DNA of 31,365 bases from a virus, in IMG/VR virus record IMGVR_UViG_3300033149_005717, positions 1-31,365 of that record. The stretch is one strand, 5' to 3'. Each line of letters begins with the position of its first letter. The first letter of the stretch is position 1. Under the pieces are notes generated by a model. That model ran no database searches. It saw only the letters and a list, made by a program, of their open reading frames with translations, and had not been told where the DNA came from. The translations under genes were made by a program, and so were the position numbers. Below are positions 6,442 to 14,617 of this stretch, piece by piece.

Positions 6442-6546
6442 TCAATCCCGCCGCCAATCTCGGCCCATCAGATAGCGATACGCCTCCCAGGGCGTCGGGA
6501 AGGCGATATGCTCGAATCGGTCCGGGTGATAGACGACTGTTGGCAC
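6442..6546 (-). pseudogene. Protein-like frame without its own ribosome site
   Basis: The minus frame encodes GVPTVVYHPDRFEHIAFP and then TPWEAYRYLMGRDWRRD, which looks coding. Its only near start is a GTG at 6546 lying 21 bases from an excellent AAGGAGG. The ATG properly spaced from that site (6562) is in a different frame and gives a poor peptide. A two-base deletion near the start (a lost TG in an ATGTGTG run) would explain this. It may be a recently shifted small gene or an assembly error. Confidence 0.35.
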
Positions 6547-6562
6547 GCCGATCGGTGCACAT

Positions 6563-6748
6563 TTAGACCTCCTTCGGGAATTCCCCAATAGCCTTTTTAA
6601 GCCCGTCAAGGCATTCCTTAAGGTCCAGGATATAAGTCCGAATGTCCCGTGGAGATTGAGCGAGCATCACCTCGGCCACCTGCCCCTGCAACGCAATCAG
6701 TTTCACTAACAAGCTGTCCTTGTAGTGATTATTGATGACCATAGTCAT
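6563..6748 (-). CDS. Small helical hypothetical phage protein
   Basis: 61 residues from the ATG at 6748, chosen over an upstream one because it overlaps the preceding stop as ATGA. The sequence is mostly helical (SLLVKLIALQGQVAEVMLAQ, then YILDLKECLDGLKKAIGEF). No domain is recognised. It is coupled to the membrane protein upstream and sits downstream of the tail genes, where lysis genes are often found. Confidence 0.55.
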   Translation of the reverse strand: MTMVINNHYKDSLLVKLIALQGQVAEVMLAQSPRDIRTYILDLKECLDGLKKAIGEFPKEV

Positions 6749-6951
6749 ATCTTCGCAAGAGACCTGATAAGCGCATATACCGCCCCACCGCCACCGATGC
6801 CGCTGCCGATACACAGCCCGATTAAGAGCATTCGGCTGCGCATCAAGAACTGGCCGTGCGGGCAGGACTTAATATGCTCGATTAGCACTTCTTTGACAAT
6901 CTCCCGCGCAATCTCGCGGCATTCGGCCTTATCGCTTTCTGAAAGAGCCAT
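6745..6951 (-). CDS. Small membrane protein, holin-like candidate
   Basis: 68 residues from ATG 6951; an upstream ATG at 7002 lacks a ribosome site. An acidic helix (SESDKAECREIAREIVKEVL) leads to the motif EHIKSCPHG, then a glycine-rich transmembrane helix (MLLIGLCIGSGIGGGGAVYAL). The 'H(x3)CPHG plus one TM' layout is common among small genes near the tail or lysis end of phage genomes. A holin or holin-accessory role is plausible from size, topology and place, but not proven. Confidence 0.55.
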   Translation of the reverse strand: MALSESDKAECREIAREIVKEVLIEHIKSCPHGQFLMRSRMLLIGLCIGSGIGGGGAVYALIRSLAKI

Positions 6952-7125
6952 AGCTGATAATCCCCGATACATCATTTCTACAGTGTAGATTAAGCCATAC
7001 AAGCGGGATGCTCACTACCTGGGCTGGGCGGGAAAAAATGGGCACAAAAATTTCTCGCTGCGCGCCGTGCCGAGATGACCGCATTCGCCGATGTCTTTGG
7101 AAGGACCCGCATTTAGTTCGCATTA

Positions 7126-8115
7126 TCAGTTCCCCGTCGTAAACGCTGTTATTTTGGTGCCATTTGGCAGATCAAGCGAACCGCCCTTTACAAGAATTGC
7201 ACACCCGCTCGTAAGCGTCAGGTTGCCGGCCTGAGCGGTTGCATCGAAGGTTCCGCCATATAGCTTCCAAGTTTCGGATGCGTTGCCGATAGTCTTATCG
7301 CCGGTTCCTGTGACGGTAATCGTTCCGCCGTGCATAGTGCAGTCGGTTATCTTGCCCGGCGCCCGCCAGGTGAAGTTGCCGCCCCATAGTTTCAGCGTAG
7401 CCAGGTCAATTGATGCGGCAGAAGGCGCTTCGGTGAGCAGGGACCCGAACGCTGCCGTCCCGCCGTAGAGTTCAAGTAGGGTCAATGGGCTGTCCGCCGT
7501 AAATGAGCCGCCGTATTGATAGATACTGCAGGCCGGGCAGTCCTCGCCGATAGTTATCGTTGCCGTGCCGAAGTTGTAGATGTCCGTAACCTTCGTATCG
7601 TCTTCTATTTCCAACGTGCCGCCGCCGAATAGCTCTATCAATTCCCATATTGCATTAGTATCGTTGACGCCGGAGATTTTCAGCAGGCCGCTGGTTGAAT
7701 TGTGCACGACGGCCGGGACAGTCTTACTTGCCGTCTTAATCTTCAGGAGGCACGGCTCATCACCCTGGTAGATAATACGCTTGCCGGAGGCCACGGATAG
7801 CTGTAGCGCACCTTCGATGTCGTCTGAAGTTATACCGATGCGGCCGGTGAAATCGCTCGCTATAACGACCCCCTGGCAATCGTCCGGCCCACTGGCCATA
7901 TTGTGGTAGCAATTGTAATGCTTGCCGGCTGTGTGTTTTGTTCCGCTGTAATCGGACGGCACTGTTGCGGCTCGCCCGTCAAAGACAATCACATCAGAAC
8001 TTGTCGGCACAGAACCGGCGCCGCCCGTCGCCGTTTGCCAGTTGCTGGCATTGTTGAAATCACCGTAATCATCGTCGTCCGATCCGGCGCCGCCTTTCCA
8101 ATACAAAGTCGCCAT
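7126..8115 (-). CDS. Phage fibre-like beta-solenoid protein
   Basis: 329 residues. The start MATLYWKGGAG leads to an N-terminal module with NNASNWQ and PTSSDVIVFDG, of a type seen at the head of adhesins and tail fibres. From about 160 onward it is built of irregular repeats of about 16-27 residues ending in GG(T/S/N)(F/L/I), with GG at about 164, 202, 218, 245, 263, 287 and 311. This predicts a beta-helix. The ATG has GAGGTGA upstream. It is the last structural gene after the tail-tip protein and probably forms a fibre or spike that contacts the host surface. No enzymatic residues are apparent. Confidence 0.6.
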   Translation of the reverse strand: MATLYWKGGAGSDDDDYGDFNNASNWQTATGGAGSVPTSSDVIVFDGRAATVPSDYSGTKHTAGKHYNCYHNMASGPDDCQGVVIASDFTGRIGITSDDIEGALQLSVASGKRIIYQGDEPCLLKIKTASKTVPAVVHNSTSGLLKISGVNDTNAIWELIELFGGGTLEIEDDTKVTDIYNFGTATITIGEDCPACSIYQYGGSFTADSPLTLLELYGGTAAFGSLLTEAPSAASIDLATLKLWGGNFTWRAPGKITDCTMHGGTITVTGTGDKTIGNASETWKLYGGTFDATAQAGNLTLTSGCAILVKGGSLDLPNGTKITAFTTGN

Positions 8116-8129
8116 AAATCACCTCACAA

Positions 8130-10739
8130 TTACAGGTCAATTTGAACGAAGTTGTTCGGGTCATCTTCAAAAACGGATTCCGGTACTTTATCCCAGTCGA
8201 TTTCCAAAACACACCACCGATCCATATCATCGCCCGCTGCATCTACGGCTGTTGCAATCCCCAGCAGCGTATCTCGTTCGGGCAAAAATTCGTTCGGTTC
8301 GGGCCAGGGTGTCAAAAGATGGGAATCGAAATAGCACGTGTATTTCCAACACGACTCAGAAGAATCGTACCACCAATAGTCTTCTCCGTCCGCAAAGAAG
8401 CAGCGCGTATAGCCTATGCGCTCGGCTGCCCCTGGTTCGGCATAGATTGTCAAATCGCCGAATCCAATTTCGCAGCCTCGCGTAAACGAGGTGAGTATAG
8501 GATATCCATTCTCATCAGGTTCGCCTTTATAGGCTACGCGGACAAGCAGGTTTGAGATTCCCATCGGCTCGTCAATTTGGAGGGGGCCGTCGGAGCCAAT
8601 TGCTTTGGCGACATCCAGATAGAAATGTTGCCGCCACATATTGTATCCCGTCGGGCTGCACGGCGTATAGTCGGGCGCCGTAAGCTCATATTTCACGCCC
8701 GTGCCATAACCATAATGTTGATACCCGCTTATCTGCGTATAACCCGGCTCATCCGCAAGCACGCCAGCCCGACCGGCGCAGTAAGCATCCTTTGCGGTCG
8801 AAAATAGATTGCCGAAAGCAATGTCGTCCTCTTGGGTATATGTCCAGGCTGTAATTTCAAGGCCGCTGGTATCGACGATTCGCAACTGCAGCAGCACATT
8901 GCGCATATCGTTGACAATATCGTGGTGCAGCTCATAAACCGGATGATGTGCCCATTTAGATTGGCCAGCTTTCTCGTCGTAATATCTAATGTGCCGCGTA
9001 TGTACCGGATCGTGTCGCTTGGCTATCAACCGCTCTGCGCTATCGCCGTATGCGGCAGCGTGTAGTGCTTCTACATCAGGGCAAGCGTAATATTTGCGAT
9101 TGGCAACCGGTATTTGGGCGTAAACCGCTGGCGAGACGATAAACTTCATCGGCTCATATCCCGGCGGATCGCCGTATTCGCCTGGCCACATCAAATCGCC
9201 CAGTCGACCTGGTGAATGTTTCCACGTTCGCCTCCAGCACCCACGCGGCAAAGGCCAGTCGCCGGGATTCTCGTTCTCGCGCTTCTTTCGCAACCAGTAG
9301 GGAATTGCCGGGTGGGCTGTATCCCACCACCAATCATATTGCACGACCTTGCCCCAAAAAGCCGCGTTATCTGGGCTGCGATCCGGGTGCGATTCGTGCT
9401 CAACGAGGCATCTCTTGCAAGAATCGCCATATTGAACGACTTCGCCCTTATAATACAACCCGTGATCCGCTGCCCAGGTTGGATAAACGCTTTCGTTTTT
9501 GCCGAGGTCGCGCAAACAAAGCTCGAAGGCCGAATCGTTGCAGCCCCACATCCAGCTGTAACTCGTTTCCGGTTGAGTGCTCGCCTTGCGCCCTAATTCC
9601 ACATATACCGGGTGGCTGCGTATGTATTCCGGGTTGTATGCGGGTGTCGCCCAGTATTCTTGCCAGTTTTCGCCTTCGCCGGGCTCGTTGGTTGCGCTCG
9701 AGGTGTGGGCTACTTTCGCTACGTACAGAATTTCATCGTCCGGCGTCTCCTTGTAGACAATATCGCCGACGGCATAATTGTAGCTCAACGTCCATAGTAA
9801 TTTCGGTTGCAATGCTGTCCAGGTAGCGATCCATTCGGCATCGACTTTCTTCAGATACTTGGAGCCCTGTGATTCCACGATATGGATGATATGTGCTTGA
9901 TAGCTGCCGTTGAGTTTTGGGTCCTGGGGACACTGGTTCGAGCGATTGCATTCGCTGTCGGGGTCATCGCAGTCTCCTTTCCACGGCACGCCGTCGCTGA
10001 GAATGTACTCGCTCGTCCTTTGGGGCCTCGTGCAAGAATCGTCGTTGTCCGTCATATCCCATTCGGTTTGCAGGCGATTTGCGATGATGTCTTTGCAGAT
10101 TTCGACGTGTTGGTACCGTTTATGCAACGGCCCGCTCTTGCCGTAACGAATCGGTGATAATTGGCTTGACGGGTCAACCTGTCGCGGCAACCAGGCCCGG
10201 GTCCGGCACCAATAGACATATTCCTGGAAATTGCAAGGATTTGGCGGGCCGGGCTTCTCGTAATATCGCACGTCCCACCGGCCGCCCGCGTTTATCTCCG
10301 GTCGGTCCGCGTTATACGCATAGGTGGCGTATAAATTCGGATTTTCAGCGAGCCGCCAATGTGCATCAAGCGTACCGTCAGCGCGTAAGGGCGGATGCTT
10401 GTTTACGGTGGCGCCGGTCATTTCGGCCATATTGATATAAAGGTCCTCGACGCCGTCCGCGCCGCGAAATAACACCGTAATCTTTCCTGGGCGATAGAGT
10501 TTGCTCGTATCCCAGTTCGCCCAATTGAATCGAGTATAAGGGACGAATTGACGTTCGCTCCCAGTCCATATCTGTTTGCCATAACCACGCACCAGGTCGA
10601 TGAATCCTGCGTCTGGTTGTCTGATAAGGAATATCCGTTTGCGAATGTCCTCCAAGTGTGCAGAATCTATTTCGTCGGCCCTATTGACCGGCCATTCGCC
10701 CTTCTCCCACCAGCATTTTTCCCGCGGATCGAGTGCCAT
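8130..10739 (-). CDS. Large Trp/Cys-rich tail-tip protein with carbohydrate-binding-like modules
   Basis: 869 residues, unusually rich in Trp, Tyr and Cys. Residues about 315-363 (YAVGDIVYKE, ILYVAKVAHTS, P, then WQEYW) and about 421-466 (YYKGEVVQYG, CKRCLVEHES, P, then AAFWG) each follow the CBM5/12 pattern: G-D/E-V-V strand, a Y or C-K/L strand, a Pro, a terminal Trp. No gpJ or Dit/Tal domain is recognised. Its size and position, after the tape measure and two tail genes, make it the likely tip or receptor-binding protein. The many Cys suggest disulphides or metal sites. Function beyond glycan binding is inference. Confidence 0.6.
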   Translation of the reverse strand: MALDPREKCWWEKGEWPVNRADEIDSAHLEDIRKRIFLIRQPDAGFIDLVRGYGKQIWTGSERQFVPYTRFNWANWDTSKLYRPGKITVLFRGADGVEDLYINMAEMTGATVNKHPPLRADGTLDAHWRLAENPNLYATYAYNADRPEINAGGRWDVRYYEKPGPPNPCNFQEYVYWCRTRAWLPRQVDPSSQLSPIRYGKSGPLHKRYQHVEICKDIIANRLQTEWDMTDNDDSCTRPQRTSEYILSDGVPWKGDCDDPDSECNRSNQCPQDPKLNGSYQAHIIHIVESQGSKYLKKVDAEWIATWTALQPKLLWTLSYNYAVGDIVYKETPDDEILYVAKVAHTSSATNEPGEGENWQEYWATPAYNPEYIRSHPVYVELGRKASTQPETSYSWMWGCNDSAFELCLRDLGKNESVYPTWAADHGLYYKGEVVQYGDSCKRCLVEHESHPDRSPDNAAFWGKVVQYDWWWDTAHPAIPYWLRKKRENENPGDWPLPRGCWRRTWKHSPGRLGDLMWPGEYGDPPGYEPMKFIVSPAVYAQIPVANRKYYACPDVEALHAAAYGDSAERLIAKRHDPVHTRHIRYYDEKAGQSKWAHHPVYELHHDIVNDMRNVLLQLRIVDTSGLEITAWTYTQEDDIAFGNLFSTAKDAYCAGRAGVLADEPGYTQISGYQHYGYGTGVKYELTAPDYTPCSPTGYNMWRQHFYLDVAKAIGSDGPLQIDEPMGISNLLVRVAYKGEPDENGYPILTSFTRGCEIGFGDLTIYAEPGAAERIGYTRCFFADGEDYWWYDSSESCWKYTCYFDSHLLTPWPEPNEFLPERDTLLGIATAVDAAGDDMDRWCVLEIDWDKVPESVFEDDPNNFVQIDL

Positions 10740-10740
10740 T

Positions 10741-11349
10741 CTATTTGTACACCGCCATTATCCGTTTGTCCTGGTCGTTCCATTGCAACGAGGTTAAGAG
10801 CTTTTCCTCGTCGTGTTTTTCGACCTTGCCGACCGTCGCTACGATGTACCAATCATTGGGTTTCGGGAGACTGTCGTGTTTTATCACCTCGACAATGTCG
10901 TTCGCCTGAAGCCAGGGGGTGGTTTGAGTCAAATCATTGTTGTATTGATAGCCGAAAACATAGGCGTCGGGATTCAGAATCGTCCAGTACGTCTCGTTAG
11001 TGGGGCTGCGTGAATCGTGTGAGATATGTCCCTTAGTGCATTGGTAATCAATGCCCTTGTGGGTTACCTTATCACCGGTCTTGTATTCGCCGTGCGTTGC
11101 CGACCAATCGTCGTAGGCCGCCTCGCTCAGCAGCTTGATTTTGTACGCGGTATGTGCTTCGGTGGGGGGGTCTGTCGTGGGGTCGGCTCTTCTTAGGCCC
11201 CGGACTATGCGGGCATAACGCTTGGTGAGTCCGCCGCCGGCTTGTCGGCGCCTGCGCAGGTATTCCGGCGGTGCATAACGTTCCATCCGCCGCAGTAGCC
11301 GCTCCAGCCTTTCGGCGTCCCTCTCCGACAATATGTATCCAGTAGCCAC
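10741..11349 (-). CDS. Tail protein with CBM5/12-like module
   Basis: 202 residues. A charged helix at the start (ILSERDAERLERLLRRMERY) is followed by an Arg-rich linker. A compact module at about 85-125 (HGEYKTGDKVTHKGIDYQC, KGHIS, P, YWTIL) is the same CBM5/12-like pattern found twice in the next gene. A further beta-rich segment ends the protein (NDIVEVIKHDSLP, WYIVATVGKVEKHD). It stops one base before the tip protein start, so the two are probably co-translated and may assemble together. An adaptor between tail and tip is the likely role. Confidence 0.55.
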   Translation of the reverse strand: MATGYILSERDAERLERLLRRMERYAPPEYLRRRRQAGGGLTKRYARIVRGLRRADPTTDPPTEAHTAYKIKLLSEAAYDDWSATHGEYKTGDKVTHKGIDYQCTKGHISHDSRSPTNETYWTILNPDAYVFGYQYNNDLTQTTPWLQANDIVEVIKHDSLPKPNDWYIVATVGKVEKHDEEKLLTSLQWNDQDKRIMAVYK

Positions 11350-11351
11350 AA

Positions 11352-12215
11352 TTAGCCTAACCCCAATTTACTGAAAGGCAATTTGCGCCGAACATCGAAT
11401 TCAAGAAAAACGGCGCTTGCCCCGTCATCCAATTTCTTGCCATTCCCGTCGAGCAAAGTCGGCTCGGTCAGCGGATTGCCTTCGTTGTCAGTGAATTGTT
11501 TATAAAGAGGCGCGCCATCCGCACCCGTGCCCACGTATTCCCGGAAACCCTGGTCCAGCACCCGGCGCTTCCAGCCATCGAAGCGCACCTGAAATTCGTA
11601 TGTCACTCTATAATACTTCATATACGGCGTATAAACCTCGTCGCCCGTGAAAACCCGGCAAAGAACCGTTTCAGGTGGAAAGCCCCGAAAAGAATCGCTG
11701 TTGATAGAGCCGATATATTCGTATGCCATCACTGGATTGTACGCGACCTGATTCTTGATGATTCGCCCGACGAGGTCGTGAAACTCGCGCGTCAGCGGCG
11801 GGTCAAATGATTCTCCGGCCGAATTGGTCAGAGGATTGCCTTCAATGTCCCTGTCTATCGGCTCGTTCGTAGTGGCGAAATACCAATTCTCTTCCGGCGG
11901 CATTGCAAGGGGTGATACGGGCGTATCGTCCCGGCCTGTCTTTGACTTGGTTTCCGCCTTGTAGGTAACGGTCACCTTGTACAGGATCGGGCTTATCGTT
12001 TCGACGTGCTTTGCCTGCACCGTCATCCATCGGTGATATGGGTGACTTGCCCAGGGCCGAGGTATGCCTGGTGCACTACGGGCCAGAAGAGGACGGGCGG
12101 CCGGATCGTCTTCTTCGTCGAAAAGAACGGTGAAGACGCGCACGGCGATTATTCGGCCCGGCTCTTCTTCGACCGTTCTGGCCGACCAATCCTCTTTTAC
12201 GTCCACTACGCTCAT
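11352..12215 (-). CDS. Phage minor structural protein of the distal tail
   Basis: 287 residues. The N-terminus is acidic and beta-rich (GRIIAVRVFTVLFDEEDD), then RPLLARSAPGIPRPW, HPYHRWMTVQAK and several strand-rich segments including YRVTYEFQVRFDGWKRRVLD. No named family is recognised. It lies directly after the tape measure, where a distal tail or baseplate hub protein sits in siphoviruses, and ends two bases before the next tail gene. The role is inferred from synteny. Confidence 0.5.
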   Translation of the reverse strand: MSVVDVKEDWSARTVEEEPGRIIAVRVFTVLFDEEDDPAARPLLARSAPGIPRPWASHPYHRWMTVQAKHVETISPILYKVTVTYKAETKSKTGRDDTPVSPLAMPPEENWYFATTNEPIDRDIEGNPLTNSAGESFDPPLTREFHDLVGRIIKNQVAYNPVMAYEYIGSINSDSFRGFPPETVLCRVFTGDEVYTPYMKYYRVTYEFQVRFDGWKRRVLDQGFREYVGTGADGAPLYKQFTDNEGNPLTEPTLLDGNGKKLDDGASAVFLEFDVRRKLPFSKLGLG

Positions 12216-12238
12216 ATTGCATTACTCTCGTAACCGCA

Positions 12239-13717
12239 TTAGCTAAACGCGGTAATTGCCAATTCGGGCATTATTGCCGGCGCGACCTTGAACCGGCCTT
12301 CCAATCTTTCCCAGGCCATCTCAAGGGCAGTCAGAGAATCTTTCATTTTTTCCTGGAGCTTCGTTTGCCGTTCGGCGTTCCGCGCCATTTTCTGGGTCAA
12401 ATCAAATTCGCGCCCGGGCGCAAAGGTGAGAAAGCGCGCCTCTATGGGATGCAACGTCCGCTTGACACTCGCAACCAATTGCTGAATAGCATCGGCTACG
12501 CCACCTGCTGCGCCACCTGGCGCCTCGCCTGGTGCGCTTGGCACTCGCGGGCCTCCGGCAATTGCGGCAAGCCTGGCTTCAAGTTTGGCAAAGGCTTCGT
12601 CGGCTTTTTTTGCCAAATCTTCGGGCATCAACCTACGTATTTTGGCGAAGGTCTGGGCTCGTATTAGTTCAAGTTCTGCGCGGTAATCAATTGGGGCCGC
12701 AAACCGACTTGATGAGTCGAACCCCCACTTTTCCTTAAATGCGAGCCAAAATGCCTTTGGCCAAATCATTGCCGCCGAATCCCGGAATCCACCAAGCCAT
12801 TTATCGGCAGCCATCTGGCCAAGTATCTTCATACTTCGGGCAAAACCGATCATTAGCTCAGTTGCCGCGTCCAGCGCAAAAGATAGACCGGATTTCCAAT
12901 CAATTTTGAGGTAGTCGATAAAGGCGACAAATACATCCTTAATCAGCCCCATATATGCTATGGCTTTTTGCGCCCATATCCCGATTTGTTCTTTATTGTC
13001 TATCGCCCATTGCTTTACTCGCTCGGCCCAGTCCTTGAAGACCGGCATAAGGGCTGCGCCGATCTCCTCTTTGATGTCCCCGAGAACATTTCGCATTTGT
13101 GTGACGGTGCCGACATAGGTTTTCGTCTCGCCCTCGGCCAGCTTGAAGTTGCGCGCCCCTATTTCTAATACCTTGTTGAATTTCTGCTGGGCATCGAGGC
13201 CCTCTTCGAGTTTGATGCCATAGCGAGTCAGGGTGCTTGTATCACCGACTGCGGCACGAGCCACCAATCGCATCGCGCCGGCAAGTTCTATCTTGTATGC
13301 TTTTGAAAGACCGATCGCCGCTTTAACGCCCTTCTTGAGCATTTCGCCGTGCAGCTTGCCCATTGCCGCGCCCATCGCCGCAAGTTCGAGGACCTGCTCG
13401 TCGCCGAGCGTCGTAATTTTCTGGATTTCCCCGGCCCATTCCTGCATATCGCGAACGTTCTCGGTCGTCGCTTGGCCGATAAGCGCATAGGCATCGACAA
13501 GCGACTGCACCGCTTGTTCTTGGCGACCAAAGGCCGCAAGGGATTCCTGGACGAAATTCTTGACGGCTCGCGCCGAAAAATACACCGCTGCCATCGCAGC
13601 AGCCTTGCGAATCATCGACCCCATAGACAAGGCGCTCGAGCCAATCAGTTTGAATTTCTTGCTCGCATCATCCCTGGCCTTGATAGCAACGTTGACCGTA
13701 TTTCTTGTTGCTGCCAT
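12239..13717 (-). CDS. Tail tape measure protein
   Basis: 492 residues. The N-terminus (NTVNVAIKARDDASKKFKLIG, then AAAMAAVYFSARAVKNFVQE) and the following helical region (QEWAGEIQKITTLGDEQVLE, AVGDTSTLTRYGIKL, KTYVGTVTQMRNVLGDIKEE) are typical of phage tape measures: long amphipathic helices with a hydrophobic centre. It sets tail length and is ejected with DNA. It is short for the family; at about 1.5 angstrom per residue it implies a tail near 75 nm. It follows the chaperone pair by one base, as in lambda H. Confidence 0.85.
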   Translation of the reverse strand: MAATRNTVNVAIKARDDASKKFKLIGSSALSMGSMIRKAAAMAAVYFSARAVKNFVQESLAAFGRQEQAVQSLVDAYALIGQATTENVRDMQEWAGEIQKITTLGDEQVLELAAMGAAMGKLHGEMLKKGVKAAIGLSKAYKIELAGAMRLVARAAVGDTSTLTRYGIKLEEGLDAQQKFNKVLEIGARNFKLAEGETKTYVGTVTQMRNVLGDIKEEIGAALMPVFKDWAERVKQWAIDNKEQIGIWAQKAIAYMGLIKDVFVAFIDYLKIDWKSGLSFALDAATELMIGFARSMKILGQMAADKWLGGFRDSAAMIWPKAFWLAFKEKWGFDSSSRFAAPIDYRAELELIRAQTFAKIRRLMPEDLAKKADEAFAKLEARLAAIAGGPRVPSAPGEAPGGAAGGVADAIQQLVASVKRTLHPIEARFLTFAPGREFDLTQKMARNAERQTKLQEKMKDSLTALEMAWERLEGRFKVAPAIMPELAITAFS

Positions 13718-13718
13718 T

Positions 13719-14072
13719 TCAGTTCAGAATCCCCAATTTACTCTTCCAATATCTTTCTTCCGCCCATATAAATTGACACGCCGCCAGAAAAATCTGTGCC
13801 TGGTCGAGCACTCCGCCCATAACCGGAGGCAGTCCCTTCTCGTATAACGCCGCATACTCGATGACCTGCCAGACGTCGCGCGTCACGTATTGCTGTGGGC
13901 ACATAGTTACGTCTAAATATCCCTTGCCATCGCACTGCTCGCATCCGGCGCCGTTGCAATTGAGGCAATCCATTTGAATCGGTTGCATCTTGTCCGGTAC
14001 GTCCTTGCATCTTTTTATTCCTCTGCATTGTTTGCAGAGTTGCCCGTACTTGAGAGCGACGCCGACTCGGAT
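13719..14072 (-). CDS. Tail assembly chaperone, frameshift extension (gpT-like)
   Basis: This -1 frame is open without a stop from the nine-A run at 14072-14080 to 13719, adding 117 residues to the first 120 of the upstream chaperone (fusion of 237). An ATG at 13988 exists but has no ribosome site, so frameshifting is the better explanation. The joined part has six paired or single Cys (LCKQC, RC, DCLNC, GCEQCDGKG) like a DnaJ-type zinc ribbon, then a helical end (EYAALYEKGLPPVMGG, FLAACQFIWAEERYWKSKLG). In lambda the G-T fusion binds tail tube protein and the tape measure during assembly. Confidence 0.7.
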   Translation of the reverse strand: MRVGVALKYGQLCKQCRGIKRCKDVPDKMQPIQMDCLNCNGAGCEQCDGKGYLDVTMCPQQYVTRDVWQVIEYAALYEKGLPPVMGGVLDQAQIFLAACQFIWAEERYWKSKLGILN

Positions 14073-14431
14073 TTTTTTTTGTCCTCTAATGTCGGATACT
14101 GGCCCGCATATAGCTGTTGTGCCAATTCCATCGCCTCTTGCATACTCATCACTTCAGGCAAGCGCTGCGGATCGAAAGGTATCGGGTTGCCGTCCCGGTC
14201 TCGGATGTTCTTCCAATCGACCAGTCCAGTTGCTGCGGCCTCGAAAATGCGCTTGATTGCCTCCGAACCGCTCGACGATTGCTCCAGTCGGTCGAGCAAG
14301 TCCGCGAGTTCCATCTGTTGCAAGCCGGTCAAATAGTGGTAGATGAATACCGGCCGCTCGGCCTCCGGGCGATCGGCGTCGCTTGTCAGGCTCAATTCAA
14401 ATTTTGCGTTTGGATTTGTCGCCAGCGGCAT
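14015..14431 (-). CDS. Tail assembly chaperone (gpG-like)
   Basis: 138 residues, acidic, mostly helical after a short beta start (FELSLTSDADRPEAERPVFIYHYLTG). It lies between tail tube and tape measure genes, the place of lambda G. The codons for DKKKS contain nine consecutive A, where some ribosomes would slip to -1 and make the longer product. The unshifted product ends NSANNAEE soon after. It should coat the tape measure before the tube polymerises. Confidence 0.7.
   Translation of the reverse strand: MPLATNPNAKFELSLTSDADRPEAERPVFIYHYLTGLQQMELADLLDRLEQSSSGSEAIKRIFEAAATGLVDWKNIRDRDGNPIPFDPQRLPEVMSMQEAMELAQQLYAGQYPTLEDKKKSESASLSSTGNSANNAEE
14072..14080 (-). promoter_or_regulatory. Slippery A9 run for -1 programmed frameshift
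   Basis: On the minus strand C-AAAAAAAAA-T read as GAC AAA AAA AAA TCC. A -1 slip gives AAA ATC and enters the downstream open frame. Position and effect match the programmed shift of tail chaperone genes. Confidence 0.7.
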
Positions 14432-14582
14432 CTTTGACTTTCTCCAGGTATTTCTTCTGTGTCTCGTCGTCCAACGACCGCCAGATCGTCAATATCTGGT
14501 CGTCTGTGGCATTTTTGAGGCCGCCCCGATGCTTCGTAACGGCCTTGCGGATTTGCGTTATGCCTGCCATTGATATATTCAT
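14397..14582 (-). CDS. Small helical protein between tail tube and chaperone
   Basis: 61 residues from ATG 14582, preceded by GGAG nine bases upstream. A longer frame from 14699 would overlap the tail tube gene and is rejected. The protein is basic and helical (ITQIRKAVTKHRGGLKNATD, then WRSLDDETQKKYLEKVKDAA) with a KSKRK end. It overlaps the chaperone start by about 35 bases. Function unknown; it may be part of the chaperone system. The ribosome site upstream is duplicated. Confidence 0.55.
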   Translation of the reverse strand: MNISMAGITQIRKAVTKHRGGLKNATDDQILTIWRSLDDETQKKYLEKVKDAAGDKSKRKI

Positions 14583-14617
14583 TGGTGTATCTCCTTTATT
14601 TGGTGTATCTCCTTTAT
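14582..14617 (-). repeat. Perfect 18-bp tandem duplication carrying a ribosome-binding site
   Basis: Two identical 18-bp units (14582-14599 and 14600-14617), each containing AAAGGAGATACACC. They give the following small gene two ribosome sites in a row. The tail tube stop lies inside the upstream copy. Confidence 0.9.

Noticed and set aside
6929-7123. 64-codon minus ORF after the fibre gene
   Set aside because: Has a fair GGGGAA upstream but a basic, featureless product that overlaps the next gene in another frame; kept out for lack of support.
13738-14028. 96-codon minus ORF in the chaperone region
   Set aside because: Third frame over the frameshift extension; the -1 frame continues the chaperone and has the zinc motifs.
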